DNA of 64,000 nt from Basidiobolus meristosporus CBS 931.73 (Eukaryota > Basidiobolomycota > Basidiobolomycetes > Basidiobolales > Basidiobolaceae). Below the pieces are notes generated by a model. That model saw only the letters and a program-made list of their open reading frames with translations, did not search any database and was not told where the DNA came from. Positions 26,480 to 43,137 of the stretch are shown here, one piece after another. Both the position numbers and the translations under genes were made by a program. The stretch covers positions 124,001 to 188,000 of the forward strand of contig MCFE01000013.1 in NCBI GenBank assembly GCA_002104905.1, written 5' to 3'. The number at the start of each line of letters is the position of its first letter. Positions within the stretch are counted from its first letter, which is position 1.

Positions 26480-28365
26480 ATTTTCATAATAAGCATAGAT
26501 ACATAGATGATAACTTCGAAATTCAATATCAATTACTTGTAAAATAAAGAGAACACCCTAAAGATTAGCCCTATGGTGCCAAATGGTCCGATTGTATATA
26601 AGTTACGTTGACCTCATACAAAGGATATATGTAGTGAAAATGAAATGAAGGAAATCTCCCAAGTACGTACCTGGTGATTGTATATTTTCAAAAAATTCTT
26701 GTTGTATATGGCCTCCAATCATTGAGGAATAATGGTTATGGCTTTAAACAGTTGTATTTCAAACATTTAAATGCCAACCCACTGACTCTGAAGAATTATT
26801 GGATATTGTTTGTTTTCTCATATACCACCTTCAAGCGCTTGGCATAGCAGCCTTTACACATTGGATGGTTAGGGTTGCAACTGCATGGAAACCTAACCTT
26901 AATGCCTGTAACATGAGCGGCAGTACAGGTTTTGCAAGCCAATATACGGCTCTTTGAGCCATAACCTTCACTCATCAACAGGTAAGTGTGGTATTCATCA
27001 CTTCTGAGTTGCCTCTAGCTATCAGGTGGTCACTTGATGCCTGTACTAGCCAAGTTCTTACAATATTGCAAAAGCCGGTATGCTAAAACATCCTGAAAGA
27101 CGAATGAGATACACTACGCTTTTGATAAGATAATGTACAATAGGAGCTATAGGTACTCACTTCGCAGATTCCCGGGATGAAACCGTAGAGACGCATCTTC
27201 CATCTTTCTGTAGATATAACATCATGGTAAGATGTGAAATTATCTCGAAGGTTATTAGCGGTAATATCCGAACCTCCAAATATAGTCAATGGAGCACATG
27301 TTTCTTCAAGAGAGGAGTCTACTTACTTTTATGGGTCTCATATTCTTCAAGCACTTCAGGTCGCTGGATAGTTATCACTTCACCATCGTCCCCTAAAAAA
27401 GCTATCCATCTAGTAAGCCATGGTCGGTAGCAGCGCTTGGGCACTTACATATTGAAACACAGATCAAGTTCAGCTAACATCATTGTCATATTTGGGGATC
27501 CAAACCAAGAGTCAGCAATAACGGTACGGCCTGTACCAAACCAATGCCCAACTAGTCGCTTGACACCGGAAGCCAACTTGGATATACCAAGATCACTGTC
27601 GTATTCCTTCTGGAACCGAACACTCACCGTATCTATTCTCAGCGTGCAAGCATTTTCCCAAGATATCATCACTGTTAGCCTTGATATACTCCAATCAGCT
27701 TTATGAAACAGTCGATGTGATCCCCAGTACCAGATCCAAAATGACATCGTATTTCACATTGTCGTTAACTGTCGAGTGTGAATTGGGAACTCCCTTAAAG
27801 CTCAAACCAGGTGCACTTCCAGTCAAAACGCAGAGATAAAAGACGTTTGACTCTATTATATTTGATAAATTGCTTGGATACTGTTACATGCGCATTAAAA
27901 TCAAGATGTTTCCTGGCAGGGAGCCATGACTCAAGTCTTGAGAAAATATAAAAAGCATATGATAAATTATCAAAACAACTCCAAAAAATAAATATTCAAT
28001 TGCTTGAATATCTGAATAAGATGCTCAAAATGTCGTACATTTTGACTATGTTCTTCAATTGCTGTAAGCAGTTCAAAGTTATGAGACGTATCCTACTCCT
28101 TGAATCAAGCGGAATATGTGTATGCCGTGTCAAAGTACATCAAAGTATTGTAACCTTTTCAAGAATGTGGTAGGCTGTAATTAATTACGTATATTACGAT
28201 TAAATTTACAATTGAAAAAATTGAAGTTAATTATGTTAGACAATGTTAAGTAGTAAATCGAGATATTATTGAACTTGAATGATGCTAAGATTACTTTTGA
28301 TTGGAATAATGGTTTATTTGAAATTTTATGAAACAGGCTGTACAGGTCTAATGGTGCTACAAGAT
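26480..28365. other. PDC7-ADH5 tail-to-tail spacer with a transposase relic
   Basis: The PDC7 3' flank is followed by the piggyBac-like relic on - (26796-27790). An AT-rich stretch without genes runs 27800-28226. The 3' flank of ADH5 opens the repeated block at 28227. Confidence 0.55.
26796..27790 (-). mobile_element. Decayed piggyBac-like transposase relic, copy 2
   Basis: Read on -, a frame from about 27790 contains STVNDNVKYDV. It continues through 27747-27445 with GHWFGTGRTVIADSWFGSP, which resembles the second DDE-aspartate region of piggyBac-type transposases. A further segment near 27420-27345 reads RPEVLEEYETH. The C-terminus (26978-26796) has the spacing C..C, C.C, C..C (KTCTAAH, CSCNPNHPMCKGC) of a cysteine-rich zinc-binding tail. 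Stops and frame changes separate the pieces, so it is dead. Copy 1 at 19380-20125 shares both ends. The family call rests on motif resemblance only. Confidence 0.65.
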
Positions 28366-29418
28366 TCAGTGATTGTGCATGTCAAGAACAATGCGTCCAG
28401 CAATCTTCCCGGCATGCATGTCTTCATAGACTTGTGGAATGCTCTCCATATCCATGACCTTGTAGTGGCACTTGACCTTACCGCGGGCAGCGAAGTCAAG
28501 AGCTTCAGCAAGATCTTGACGGTTACCAACAATGGAACCACGGATGGTCAAACGTTGGAGGACAAGATCGAACACGGGGAAGGTGCCCTTGGCTCCGGCG
28601 GGAAGGGCAATGCAGGCAACAGTACCCCAACGACGAGTGTAGTCAACAGCTTGTTGGAAGGGCTTCTCAGCAGGGGACAAGAGCAAGACACCGTGGGATC
28701 CTCCACCAGTGACCTCCTTGACAGTGGCAACAACATCATCCTTCATGAAGTCAACAAAGTAGTCAGCTCCGAGCTCTTCAACACAAAGCTTTCTCTTATC
28801 ATCACCAGTATCGACGGCAACGACATTCATGCCCATAGCCTTGGCATATTGGACAGCCAAGTGACCGAGACCTCCACCAGCACCAACAATGGTGACAAAT
28901 TGGCCAGAGCGGACCTCAGTCTCCTTGAGACCCTTGTACACGGTGACACCGGCACAGAGGATAGGAGCAGCCTCGATGAGGGGAAGGTTGTCGGGAATGC
29001 GGGCAACGTGGGAGGCACGGGCAACACAGTACTCTTGGAAACTGCCGTCAACACTGTAGCCAGACATGTGTTGGTTGGGGCACACAGTCTCACGACCTTG
29101 GATGCAGTACTCGCAGGTCATACAGGCGGAGTGGAGCCAGACAACTCCGACAGAGTCGCCAATCTTGAGGTCCTTGACGTTGCTACCGAGAGCAACAACC
29201 TTACCGGCACCTTCGTGACCACCGACCAAGGGGAGCTTGGTGGGGATAGGCCAGTCACCCTCGGCGGCGTGGAGATCAGTGTGGCAGACACCGGTGTACT
29301 CGATCTTGACGAGAACATCATCAGGTCCGGGAGTGGGAACAGCGATGGTCTTGATCTCAACTGGTTTGTCGTGAGATTCGATGACAGCGGCTTTTTGAGT
29401 CTTGGGGATTTGGCACAT
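28366..29418 (-). CDS. ADH: Alcohol dehydrogenase, ADH5
   Basis: 350 aa with all zinc and NAD residues; the protein appears the same as ADH1 (IKTIAVPTPG, LDMHNH). As in ADH1, an in-frame ATG 35 codons upstream is rejected because the TATA box (-, 29459-29466) falls between it and MCQIP, 41 nt from the chosen start. The upstream 500 nt is almost the same as that of ADH1. Its divergent PDC partner survives only as the relic at 29960-30080. Confidence 0.98.
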   Translation of the reverse strand: MCQIPKTQKAAVIESHDKPVEIKTIAVPTPGPDDVLVKIEYTGVCHTDLHAAEGDWPIPTKLPLVGGHEGAGKVVALGSNVKDLKIGDSVGVVWLHSACMTCEYCIQGRETVCPNQHMSGYSVDGSFQEYCVARASHVARIPDNLPLIEAAPILCAGVTVYKGLKETEVRSGQFVTIVGAGGGLGHLAVQYAKAMGMNVVAVDTGDDKRKLCVEELGADYFVDFMKDDVVATVKEVTGGGSHGVLLLSPAEKPFQQAVDYTRRWGTVACIALPAGAKGTFPVFDLVLQRLTIRGSIVGNRQDLAEALDFAARGKVKCHYKVMDMESIPQVYEDMHAGKIAGRIVLDMHNH

Positions 29419-30324
29419 AATGAAATAAATTATGGTATTAGAACCATAGGACTTTGCGTTTATATATGAATCGACTTTTGCTATCCGCTCAATCATCGGG
29501 TAAATGAACATGCACATATTCAATCTGGATCCCTACCAACCCCATTGAGTCTATGACCCCTCGAAACCTAGGTTCGACTTTTGCTACGATAACACCCTAA
29601 ATTTTTACCATATAGAGTATACCTGTAGAAAAATTGACATTTGCAGTGAAGGAAACATGTATATCATTTGGCACAGCAATAATGAAATATTGCTTGACGT
29701 CGGCTTGCCAGTTGAGTAATGCTATCCTTCCATTCAAGGAAGCAATTCTTTATTTGGTAATTGACGCTCTATATTTACCAATGGCGGCAATTCTTTAGAT
29801 CTGGAATCACGTACGATTTTGGGACATTTCGGAATCCATTTCTATCAGATTAAACCAGGCTGGTTGATGACATTTTCACAAAAAGGCAATTCTGTCAATT
29901 TAAAAGGAAATCAATATCTTATAAATGGTTGTGGTTTGAATACCAATATCGATAGTCAATTGAAGTAGGTTGAAAGCCGCGAAGACGAGATCAATATGTT
30001 GAGGTAATATGGACTAGTTGGATGTCTCCGAAAATTCGGTCAAGCGAGCGGAAGCCTCTACTACGCTTAACCGCCATTAATAGAATATATTTTTCGTTTA
30101 TCGTAGAATTGATATAATGAACGAATAGTGAATACCCCTCAATATAATCAACAGGAAGTATTTTCAATAAAACCTCCCAAGAGCAAATGAATATCGAAAT
30201 CGGTTTCATGGAGCTAAAATATATAGTAGTGCACCAGTGTCCAGGTGAATGAAATTGCGTTGAGTGGGTATTTATTTTCAAAAAAATAGTTTCAATGTAC
30301 AAGTTGACACAATGTCTCTAAGCC
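29419..30324. promoter_or_regulatory. ADH5 promoter and remains of a lost PDC partner
   Basis: TATA box of ADH5 at 29459-29466 (-). GATCTGGAA at 29798-29806 is a PDC-promoter-like motif. The PDC relic is at 29960-30080, followed by the ADH6 3' flank. The stretch is homologous to 14322-15426. Confidence 0.6.
29960..30080 (+). pseudogene. Decayed 3' end of a PDC gene, second copy
   Basis: It matches the last 40 codons of PDC, ending at a TAA (30078-30080) after CTTAACCGC, the codons for Leu-Asn-Arg before the natural stop. Small deletions break the frame, and an early TAG replaces a Lys codon. It is more decayed than, and homologous to, the relic at 14875-14994, so the loss preceded the block duplication. 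Confidence 0.8.
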
Positions 30325-31377
30325 TTAATGGTTATGTAAATCCAAGACAATACGGCCAGCGATCTTTCCAGCATGCATGTCCTCATAGACTTGTGGAATG
30401 CTCTCCATATCCATGACCTTGTAGTGGCATCTGACCTTACCGCGGGCAGCGAAGTCAAGAGCTTCAGCAAGATCTTGACGGTTACCAACAATGGAACCAC
30501 GGATGGTCAAACGCTGGAGGACAAGATCGAACACGGGGAAGGTACCCTTGGCTCCGGCGGGAAGGGCAATGCAGGCAACAGTACCCCAACGACGAGTGTA
30601 GTCAACAGCTTGTTGGAAGGGCTTCTCAGCAGGGGACAAGAGCAAGACACCGTGGGATCCTCCACCAGTGACCTCCTTGACAGTGGCAACAACATCATCC
30701 TTCATGAAGTCAACAAAGTAGTCAGCTCCGAGCTCTTCAACGCAGAGCTTTCTCTTGTCATCACCGGTGTCAACGGCAACAACGTTCATGCCCATAGCCT
30801 TGGCATACTGGACAGCCAAGTGACCAAGACCTCCACCAGCACCAACAATGGTGACGAATTGGCCAGAGCGGACCTCAGTCTCCTTGAGACCCTTGTACAC
30901 GGTGACACCGGCACAGAGGATAGGAGCAGCCTCGATGAGGGGAAGGTTGTCGGGAATGCGGGCAACGTGGGAGGCACGGGCAACACAGTACTCTTGGAAA
31001 CTGCCGTCAACACTGTAGCCAGACATGTGTTGGTTGGGGCACACAGTCTCACGACCTTGGATGCAGTACTCGCAGGTCATACAGGCAGAGTGGAGCCAGA
31101 CAACTCCGACAGAGTCGCCAATCTTGAGGTCCTTGACGTTGCTACCGAGAGCAACAACCTTACCGGCACCTTCGTGACCACCGACCAAGGGGAGCTTGGT
31201 GGGGATAGGCCAGTCACCCTCGGCGGCGTGGAGATCAGTGTGGCAGACACCAGTGTACTCGATCTTGACGAGAACATCATCAGGTCCGGGAGTGGGAACA
31301 GCGATGGTCTTGATCTCAACTGGTTTGTCGTGAGATTCGATGACAGCGGCTTTCTGAGTCTTGGGGATTTGACACAT
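30325..31377 (-). CDS. ADH: Alcohol dehydrogenase, ADH6 (head-to-head with PDC8)
   Basis: 350 aa with complete motifs. It has IKTIAVPTPG and LDLHNH, with Arg at 316 (GKVRCHYK) where ADH1-ADH5 have Lys. That residue is shared with ADH7-ADH11, so a patch may have been exchanged. TATTTAAG (-, 31414-31421) lies 37 nt before the ATG. The PDC8 start is 707 nt away, exactly the ADH4-PDC7 distance. Confidence 0.98.
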   Translation of the reverse strand: MCQIPKTQKAAVIESHDKPVEIKTIAVPTPGPDDVLVKIEYTGVCHTDLHAAEGDWPIPTKLPLVGGHEGAGKVVALGSNVKDLKIGDSVGVVWLHSACMTCEYCIQGRETVCPNQHMSGYSVDGSFQEYCVARASHVARIPDNLPLIEAAPILCAGVTVYKGLKETEVRSGQFVTIVGAGGGLGHLAVQYAKAMGMNVVAVDTGDDKRKLCVEELGADYFVDFMKDDVVATVKEVTGGGSHGVLLLSPAEKPFQQAVDYTRRWGTVACIALPAGAKGTFPVFDLVLQRLTIRGSIVGNRQDLAEALDFAARGKVRCHYKVMDMESIPQVYEDMHAGKIAGRIVLDLHNH

Positions 31378-33839
<2,462 letters not shown>

Positions 33840-34546
33840 GCGTTCACACTAACTACTAATGCATAGACAGTAATTTCGATCTACAATACGCTAACTAGTT
33901 GTAAAATATTATGATATTAAATAAATAGTGATATACTGCACATATATAACCTATTGTAGTATAGCAATAGTGCACGTTCTCTGTGTGATCTTTTCGAAGT
34001 AGTAGATTTATATGAGATAGAGACTTCTGTTGAATATTTGAATCTGATGTGGGAAATCCATATCAATTGGGTGCGGATAAAGTGAAATGTGTGCCGCAGG
34101 TCTGACCCATATGGTCACTAGGCTAGGTTAGTTATTTATTTTGGTGGACTGGTAAGATTCAAACCAAAATATGATTGAGCAACTGATTGTTGTGCCTCTC
34201 AATAATTTTGTTAAGAATCGCGTAAAGCATTTCAGAGACAGTACAATAAATACTTCGCCTAAAGCTCAAATTGACGAATTCTTAGCGCAATATTTCCACA
34301 TATTGCTTGGTCTCCGATTCGTTAAGTGGTATTGTTTTAGCACAATGCTTATCTCTAATACATAAAATGCCGATCGTTGAATTATAGCAATAGTAGAAAT
34401 AGTTGGAATACATTGCTTAAAATATATTTCATGAAATTAAAACAATACATTGTGACGCTTCAGAATACTTCAACAAAATCATGTACTGCGACATTATGAA
34501 TTTATTCAACCGCATATTCAGTTATTTACATTCTATTTCAAAAACC
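33840..34546. other. PDC8-ADH7 tail-to-tail spacer
   Basis: AT-rich 3' flanks. The 34430-34546 part recurs almost unchanged before ADH8 at 38390-38512, and its last 40 nt recur after ADH9 and ADH11. A 64-codon frame at 34171-34365 has no recognisable motif. Confidence 0.5.
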
Positions 34547-35599
34547 TTAATGGTTGTGCAAGTCAAGGATGATACGTCCGGCAATCTTGCCAGCGTGCAT
34601 ATCCTCGTAGATCTGGGGAATCTTCTCCAAATCCATGACCTTGTAGTGGCATCTGACCTTACCGCGAGCAGCGAAGTCAAGAGCCTCAGCAAGATCTTGA
34701 CGGTTACCAACAATGGAACCACGGATGGTCAAACGCTGGAGGACAAGATCGAACACGGGGAAGGTGCCCTTGGCTCCGGCGGGAAGGGCAATGCAGGCAA
34801 CAGTACCCCAGCGACGAGTGTAGTCAACAGCTTGTTGGAAGGGCTTCTCAGCAGGGGACAAGAGCAAGACACCGTGGGATCCTCCACCGGTGACCTCCTT
34901 GACAGTGGCAACAACATCATCCTTCATGAAGTCAACAAAGTAGTCAGCTCCGAGCTCTTCAACGCAGAGTTTTCTCTTGTCATCACCAGTATCGACGGCG
35001 ACAACGTTCATGCCCATAGCCTTGGCATACTGGACAGCCAAGTGACCGAGACCTCCACCAGCACCAACAATGGTGACAAATTGGCCAGAGCGGACCTCAG
35101 TCTCCTTGAGACCCTTGTACACGGTGACACCGGCACAGAGGATAGGAGCAGCCTCGATGAGAGGAAGGTTGTCGGGAATGCGGGCAACGTGGGAGGCACG
35201 GGCAACACAGTACTCTTGGAAACTGCCATCAACACTGTAGCCAGACATGTGTTGGTTGGGGCACACAGTCTCACGACCTTGGATGCAGTACTCGCAGGTC
35301 ATACAGGCGGAGTGGAGCCAGACGACTCCGACAGAGTCACCAATCTTGAGGTCCTTGACGTTGCTACCGAGAGCAACAACCTTACCGGCACCTTCGTGAC
35401 CACCGACCAAGGGGAGCTTGGTGGGGATAGGCCAGTCACCCTCGGCGGCGTGGAGATCAGTGTGGCAGACACCGGTGTACTCGATCTTGACGAGAACATC
35501 ATCAGGTCCAGGAGTGGGGACAGGGATGGTCTGAATCTCGACTGGTTTGTCGTGAGATTCGATGACAGCGGCTTTCTGAGTCTTGGGAATTTGGCACAT
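34547..35599 (-). CDS. ADH: Alcohol dehydrogenase, ADH7 (head-to-head with PDC9)
   Basis: 350 aa, intact. It is the first of a subgroup (ADH7-ADH11) with IQTIPVPTPG at the N-terminus and MDLEKIPQIYED and IILDLHNH at the C-terminus; the central 270 residues equal those of ADH1. The MCQIP start is preferred over an ATG ten codons upstream by family comparison and by TATTTAAG (-, 35634-35641) 35 nt before it. The PDC9 start is 703 nt away. Confidence 0.98.
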   Translation of the reverse strand: MCQIPKTQKAAVIESHDKPVEIQTIPVPTPGPDDVLVKIEYTGVCHTDLHAAEGDWPIPTKLPLVGGHEGAGKVVALGSNVKDLKIGDSVGVVWLHSACMTCEYCIQGRETVCPNQHMSGYSVDGSFQEYCVARASHVARIPDNLPLIEAAPILCAGVTVYKGLKETEVRSGQFVTIVGAGGGLGHLAVQYAKAMGMNVVAVDTGDDKRKLCVEELGADYFVDFMKDDVVATVKEVTGGGSHGVLLLSPAEKPFQQAVDYTRRWGTVACIALPAGAKGTFPVFDLVLQRLTIRGSIVGNRQDLAEALDFAARGKVRCHYKVMDLEKIPQIYEDMHAGKIAGRIILDLHNH

Positions 35600-38057
<2,458 letters not shown>

Positions 38058-38512
38058 TTTAGTATACTGCATCAATAATAGAGTTTGTAAAATAAAGTAA
38101 TGTTCTAAAACATTTTAAAGTCATTTCATGAAAGACAGAGTTGTGATTATATTGGTTTCAGTTCAAGACTTGGTTGTGATTATATTGATTTAAGACTTTA
38201 ACGTTACAAACGTTATCTACATATTAACCATATTCACAAGCTTTTGTGCGATATTCTTAATTTTCATACTTTTACAATCCTACTATTCTCAACTACCATC
38301 CTTCACTGATATTCATAATCAATTCCTTTGGCCTTAAGTTGTCTGACAAATTTCACCCAATTTAAATCCCATGCAGTTATTATTAGAATATATTTCATGG
38401 AGTTAAACCCATACGCTGTGACTCTTCAGAATACTTCAACAAAATCATGTACTGCGACATTAAGAATTTATTCAACCGCATATTCAGTTATTTACATTCT
38501 ATTTCAAAAACC
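38058..38512. other. PDC9-ADH8 tail-to-tail spacer
   Basis: AATAAA of PDC9 at 38091-38096. From 38390 it repeats the sequence after ADH7 (34430-34546), so ADH8 was copied with its 3' flank. No gene is seen. Confidence 0.6.
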
Positions 38513-39565
38513 TTAATGGTTGTGCAAGTCAAGGATGATACGTCCGGCAATCTTGCCAGCGTGCATATCCTCGTAGATCTGGGGAATCTTCTCCAAATCC
38601 ATGACCTTGTAGTGGCATCTGACCTTACCGCGAGCAGCGAAGTCAAGAGCCTCAGCAAGATCTTGACGGTTACCAACAATGGAACCACGGATGGTCAAAC
38701 GCTGGAGGACAAGATCGAACACGGGGAAGGTGCCCTTGGCTCCGGCGGGAAGTGCAATACAGGCAACAGTACCCCAGCGACGAGTGTAGTCAACAGCTTG
38801 TTGGAAGGGCTTCTCAGCAGGGGACAAGAGCAAGACACCATGGGATCCTCCACCGGTGACCTCCTTGACAGTGGCAACAACATCATCCTTCATGAAGTCA
38901 ACAAAGTAGTCAGCTCCGAGCTCTTCAACGCAAAGCTTTCTCTTGTCGTCACCGGTATCGACGGCGACAACGTTCATGCCCATAGCCTTGGCATACTGGA
39001 CAGCCAAGTGACCGAGACCTCCACCAGCACCAACAATGGTGACAAATTGGCCAGAGCGGACCTCAGTCTCCTTGAGACCCTTGTACACGGTGACACCGGC
39101 ACAGAGGATAGGAGCAGCTTCGATCAGAGGAAGGTTGTCGGGAATGCGGGCAACGTGGGAGGCACGGGCAACACAGTACTCTTGGAAACTGCCGTCAACA
39201 CTGTATCCTGACATGTGTTGGTTGGGGCACACAGTCTCACGACCTTGGATGCAGTACTCGCAGGTCATACAGGCAGAGTGGAGCCAGACAACTCCGACAG
39301 AGTCGCCAATCTTGAGGTCCTTGACGTTGCTACCGAGAGCAACAACCTTACCGGCACCTTCGTGACCACCGACCAAGGGAAGCTTGGTGGGGATAGGCCA
39401 GTCACCCTCGGCGGCGTGGAGATCAGTGTGGCAAACACCGGTGTACTCGATCTTGACGAGGACGTCATCAGGTCCGGGAGTAGGGACAGGGATGGTCTGA
39501 ATCTCGACTGGTTTGTCGTGAGATTCGATGACGGCGGCTTTTTGAGTCTTAGGGATTTGGCACAT
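38513..39565 (-). CDS. ADH: Alcohol dehydrogenase, ADH8
   Basis: 350 aa with intact motifs, apparently identical in protein to ADH7. The start MCQIP is chosen over an ATG seven codons upstream; TATATAAG (-, 39603-39610) is 38 nt before it. It opens a run of four same-direction ADH genes without PDC partners; no PDC relic is recognisable upstream. Confidence 0.98.
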   Translation of the reverse strand: MCQIPKTQKAAVIESHDKPVEIQTIPVPTPGPDDVLVKIEYTGVCHTDLHAAEGDWPIPTKLPLVGGHEGAGKVVALGSNVKDLKIGDSVGVVWLHSACMTCEYCIQGRETVCPNQHMSGYSVDGSFQEYCVARASHVARIPDNLPLIEAAPILCAGVTVYKGLKETEVRSGQFVTIVGAGGGLGHLAVQYAKAMGMNVVAVDTGDDKRKLCVEELGADYFVDFMKDDVVATVKEVTGGGSHGVLLLSPAEKPFQQAVDYTRRWGTVACIALPAGAKGTFPVFDLVLQRLTIRGSIVGNRQDLAEALDFAARGKVRCHYKVMDLEKIPQIYEDMHAGKIAGRIILDLHNH

Positions 39566-40815
39566 TGTGTTTTTACTACTGGACAACTAGTTCAAAAATG
39601 CCCTTATATACAAGTATCTTCTGTTATAAATTTGTTTCTGCGTCGCGGCCTTATGTTAACACCATTCTAAATCTGTACCTAATGGTCTAGATAATGCACT
39701 AACAACACTCATATCTCACCCTTTTCTGGTCTCACTGCCGCTATAGCCAATCCTTCGACACTTCTATTCAAATTAGATTACCATGATACCCGGAACTCCC
39801 GTGGATTTTGCAATCCTGTACATGTTAAACATTCTCAATGGTGGGCTGTAGTGGTCCGGTATATCCATATGGGATTACCTATCACAACATCTGCTGAATT
39901 TGGTGCACCCTTGTCGCATGTTAGATCAATCTACATTTGGTAGATTACTACCTAAAAATACCTAATATCAATCGCTCCGTACTTCTGGACCGTTGCTGCT
40001 CGCCAACCACGGGCATATTCGGATTGACAATATTACTGGACGACGGTTTAGAGATTCAACAAATTTTTCGGAAATAGTGTCCATTACCGTTTTGAAATTC
40101 GCTAATGAACGATCCCAGCATATGTTGAATACCAATGTCTACCCCCCAAATTCATGTCATTGACTACGCAGACTGATTCGACAACGGTTCAGAACATAGT
40201 CCTGACACATGAAGCCCCATGTGGTCTGACTCAAATATGGTAATTGATTATTATGTCCTAGGTACAAAGCTCGGGGCACTTCATTGTAATGAATATTGTA
40301 TGGTTTGCTTTACGCAAGAATAGCAAGTTTGTTCCGCCACGCCAATTTTGGAAGGATCGGAATCATACAGTTAAGGTTCCCTGGGGAACGGTATCGGATA
40401 ATTATTTTACACGCGAATTTCCTCCAGAACAGGAATTGATTAGATGAAACATTGCTGGCTTTTTGGGTACGATCGACATTCTTGTTGAAACTAACGGTCG
40501 GGTCTCGTGAGAACCGTTTCAACTACGATTTGATTTCATATTATGGTTCACTCCACACGTACCTGACCAGATGATTAAAATCTTGCTCAGCAATTACTAT
40601 TCCAAAATAACAGGCAAAATAATTACGATTGCCCTCAAAAACGGATTTACTTACAGGTGTTTGACTAGCCCAAACATTTTGTCACGAAATCTCAATAATA
40701 TTTGCCTTAATTCTACCAGCCTGTAGGATACTAAAACTGTTAATGAGGGATATTGCGACATAACGAATTTATTTTCAACCGCATATTCAGTTATTTACAT
40801 TCTATTTCAAAAACC
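39566..40815. other. ADH8 promoter and ADH8-ADH9 spacer
   Basis: ADH8 TATA at 39603-39610 (-). About 40345-40560 is a diverged copy of a segment also found after ADH10 and ADH11 (42570-42790 and 44935-45150). The last 80 nt are the shared ADH 3' flank. No gene is seen. Confidence 0.5.
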
Positions 40816-41868
40816 TTAATGGTTGTGCAAGTCAAGGATGATACGTCCGGCAATCTTGCCAGCGTGCATATCCTCGTAGATCTGGGGAATCTTCTCCAAA
40901 TCCATGACCTTGTAGTGGCATCTGACCTTACCGCGAGCAGCGAAGTCAAGAGCCTCAGCAAGATCTTGACGGTTACCAACAATGGAACCACGGATGGTCA
41001 AACGTTGGAGGACAAGATCGAACACGGGGAAGGTGCCCTTGGCTCCGGCGGGAAGGGCAATACAGGCAACAGTACCCCAACGACGAGTGTAGTCAACAGC
41101 TTGTTGGAAGGGCTTCTCAGCGGGGGACAAGAGCAAGACACCGTGGGATCCTCCACCGGTGACCTCCTTGACAGTGGCAACAACATCATCCTTCATGAAG
41201 TCAACAAAGTAGTCAGCTCCGAGCTCTTCAACACAAAGCTTTCTCTTGTCATCACCGGTATCGACGGCAACAACGTTCATGCCCATAGCCTTGGCATATT
41301 GGACAGCCAAGTGACCAAGACCTCCACCAGCACCAACAATGGTGACAAATTGGCCAGAGCGGACCTCAGTCTCCTTGAGACCCTTGTACACGGTGACACC
41401 GGCACAGAGGATAGGAGCAGCCTCGATGAGGGGAAGGTTGTCGGGAATGCGGGCAACGTGGGAGGCACGGGCAACACAGTACTCTTGGAAACTGCCGTCA
41501 ACACTGTAGCCAGACATATGTTGGTTGGGGCACACAGTCTCACGACCTTGGATGCAGTACTCGCAGGTCATACAGGCAGAGTGGAGCCAGACAACTCCGA
41601 CAGAGTCGCCAATCTTGAGGTCCTTGACGTTGCTACCGAGAGCAACAACCTTACCGGCACCTTCGTGACCACCGACCAAGGGAAGCTTGGTGGGGATAGG
41701 CCAGTCACCCTCGGCGGCGTGGAGATCAGTGTGGCAGACACCGGTGTACTCGATCTTGACGAGGACATCATCAGGTCCAGGAGTGGGGACAGGGATGGTC
41801 TGAATCTCGACTGGTTTGTCGTGAGATTCGATGACAGCGGCTTTCTGAGTCTTGGGAATTTGGCACAT
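40816..41868 (-). CDS. ADH: Alcohol dehydrogenase, ADH9
   Basis: 350 aa, ADH7 subgroup, motifs complete. An ATG 16 codons upstream is rejected because the TATA box TATAAAAG (-, 41906-41913) overlaps that extension and lies 38 nt before MCQIP. The upstream region resembles that of ADH10, and the 3' flank that of ADH8. Confidence 0.98.
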   Translation of the reverse strand: MCQIPKTQKAAVIESHDKPVEIQTIPVPTPGPDDVLVKIEYTGVCHTDLHAAEGDWPIPTKLPLVGGHEGAGKVVALGSNVKDLKIGDSVGVVWLHSACMTCEYCIQGRETVCPNQHMSGYSVDGSFQEYCVARASHVARIPDNLPLIEAAPILCAGVTVYKGLKETEVRSGQFVTIVGAGGGLGHLAVQYAKAMGMNVVAVDTGDDKRKLCVEELGADYFVDFMKDDVVATVKEVTGGGSHGVLLLSPAEKPFQQAVDYTRRWGTVACIALPAGAKGTFPVFDLVLQRLTIRGSIVGNRQDLAEALDFAARGKVRCHYKVMDLEKIPQIYEDMHAGKIAGRIILDLHNH

Positions 41869-43137
41869 TGTGTTTTTACAATTGGTAATGAGGTTCGGCG
41901 ATGCACTTTTATACATGTGCCAACTCGCAAGTCTCTTGCCCCCGTGAAATCCATACGTAATTGTCTAGATAATTCACTAACAACATACATAGCACAGCCT
42001 TTTCTGGTCTAGCTACAGCTATAACCAATCCTGCAATGTTTGTACCCAAATAAGTGTGCCTCGACGACCGGCAACCAAGTCGATTTTACATACATGGATA
42101 TTACAATACAGATCTCGTCAAATAATTTCAAAGCAACTCGAATCGATCCGAATTGTCCTTAAATGATTACCCGTCATCCTGCCCTGCTGAATTTGGTGCA
42201 CACTTGACGCATGTTTAATCGATCCGTATTTGGCGAATCAATACCTAGAAATGCCAAATATCTATCGCCCCGTACTTCTGGAACATCCATGATCTACAAT
42301 TACGAGGATATCCGGAATGTTCGCGCTATTGGATGCACAAATACAAGGAGGAACACTTTCGCCACAATAGCATCGCTTGCTCTTTTCATGTACACCAGCT
42401 ATGGACCACAGAAGGTGTTGAAGGTCAATGCCCATTTTAACAAGCTTACAGAGGCTCTCTTTATGCATTGGCAGATGACCCTCAATGATTTGTTAGGAAA
42501 TATCAACAATCGCCATATAGATATAAGCTATTTTTTTAGCTTGAAAGGTTTAGGCCCCCTTACTAATTTGGGAGGGATTGGAATTTTACAGTTAAGGTGC
42601 CGCGGGGAACGGAATCGGTCAATTATTTTACACGCAAATTCCTTCCAGAACCGGAATTTTTTTGGGAAATTACAGGAATATTGAGTGTGATTAACGTTTC
42701 CAATTAAAATTGTCGGCCGGGTCTCGTGAGAACTGCGTGGAATACTCTCCGAATCGGAATTTATGGTTCGCTCCTCAAGCACCCTACTGTATTTTAGCTT
42801 ATATTAGGCGTTTACTCCTGTATGATGCCCATTATTTCAATCTTCGGGTTGTCAATCATTGATATGAGGATATATCGCATATTTGTTTGTTATGAATACA
42901 ACCGGAACCTTGCTTCACAAGTATATTTTTCTGGTAAATTGCTGTCATATTGAGGGCCCGGTTTCGCAAGAACTGTGTACATTATAATAAAATTTGAAAT
43001 TTACCTGCATTCGATATTTTTACAAACCTATTTGATCACCACCCAAATAAACTATATATTGTTTGGTTACGAATACAACCGAAGCGACAATTTATTGCTA
43101 TGAACGCTTTTACTTATTTACATTCTATTTAAAAACC
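41869..43137. other. ADH9 promoter and ADH9-ADH10 spacer
   Basis: ADH9 TATA at 41906-41913 (-). From about 42066 it carries the repeat shared with 44409-45290. A 157-codon frame at 42211-42684 is broken in that second copy and has no known domain, so I do not call it. No gene is seen. Confidence 0.55.
42066..42900. repeat. Duplicated intergenic block, copy 1
   Basis: It matches 44409-45290 over long stretches (for example 42084-42330 against 44428-44672, with few differences), interrupted by a short non-matching part near 42370-42560. It shows that ADH9 and ADH10 were duplicated together with their upstream DNA. Confidence 0.8.

Noticed and set aside
42211-42684. 157-codon frame in the ADH9-ADH10 spacer
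   Set aside because: The duplicated block at 44409-45290 does not keep the frame, and no family is recognised.
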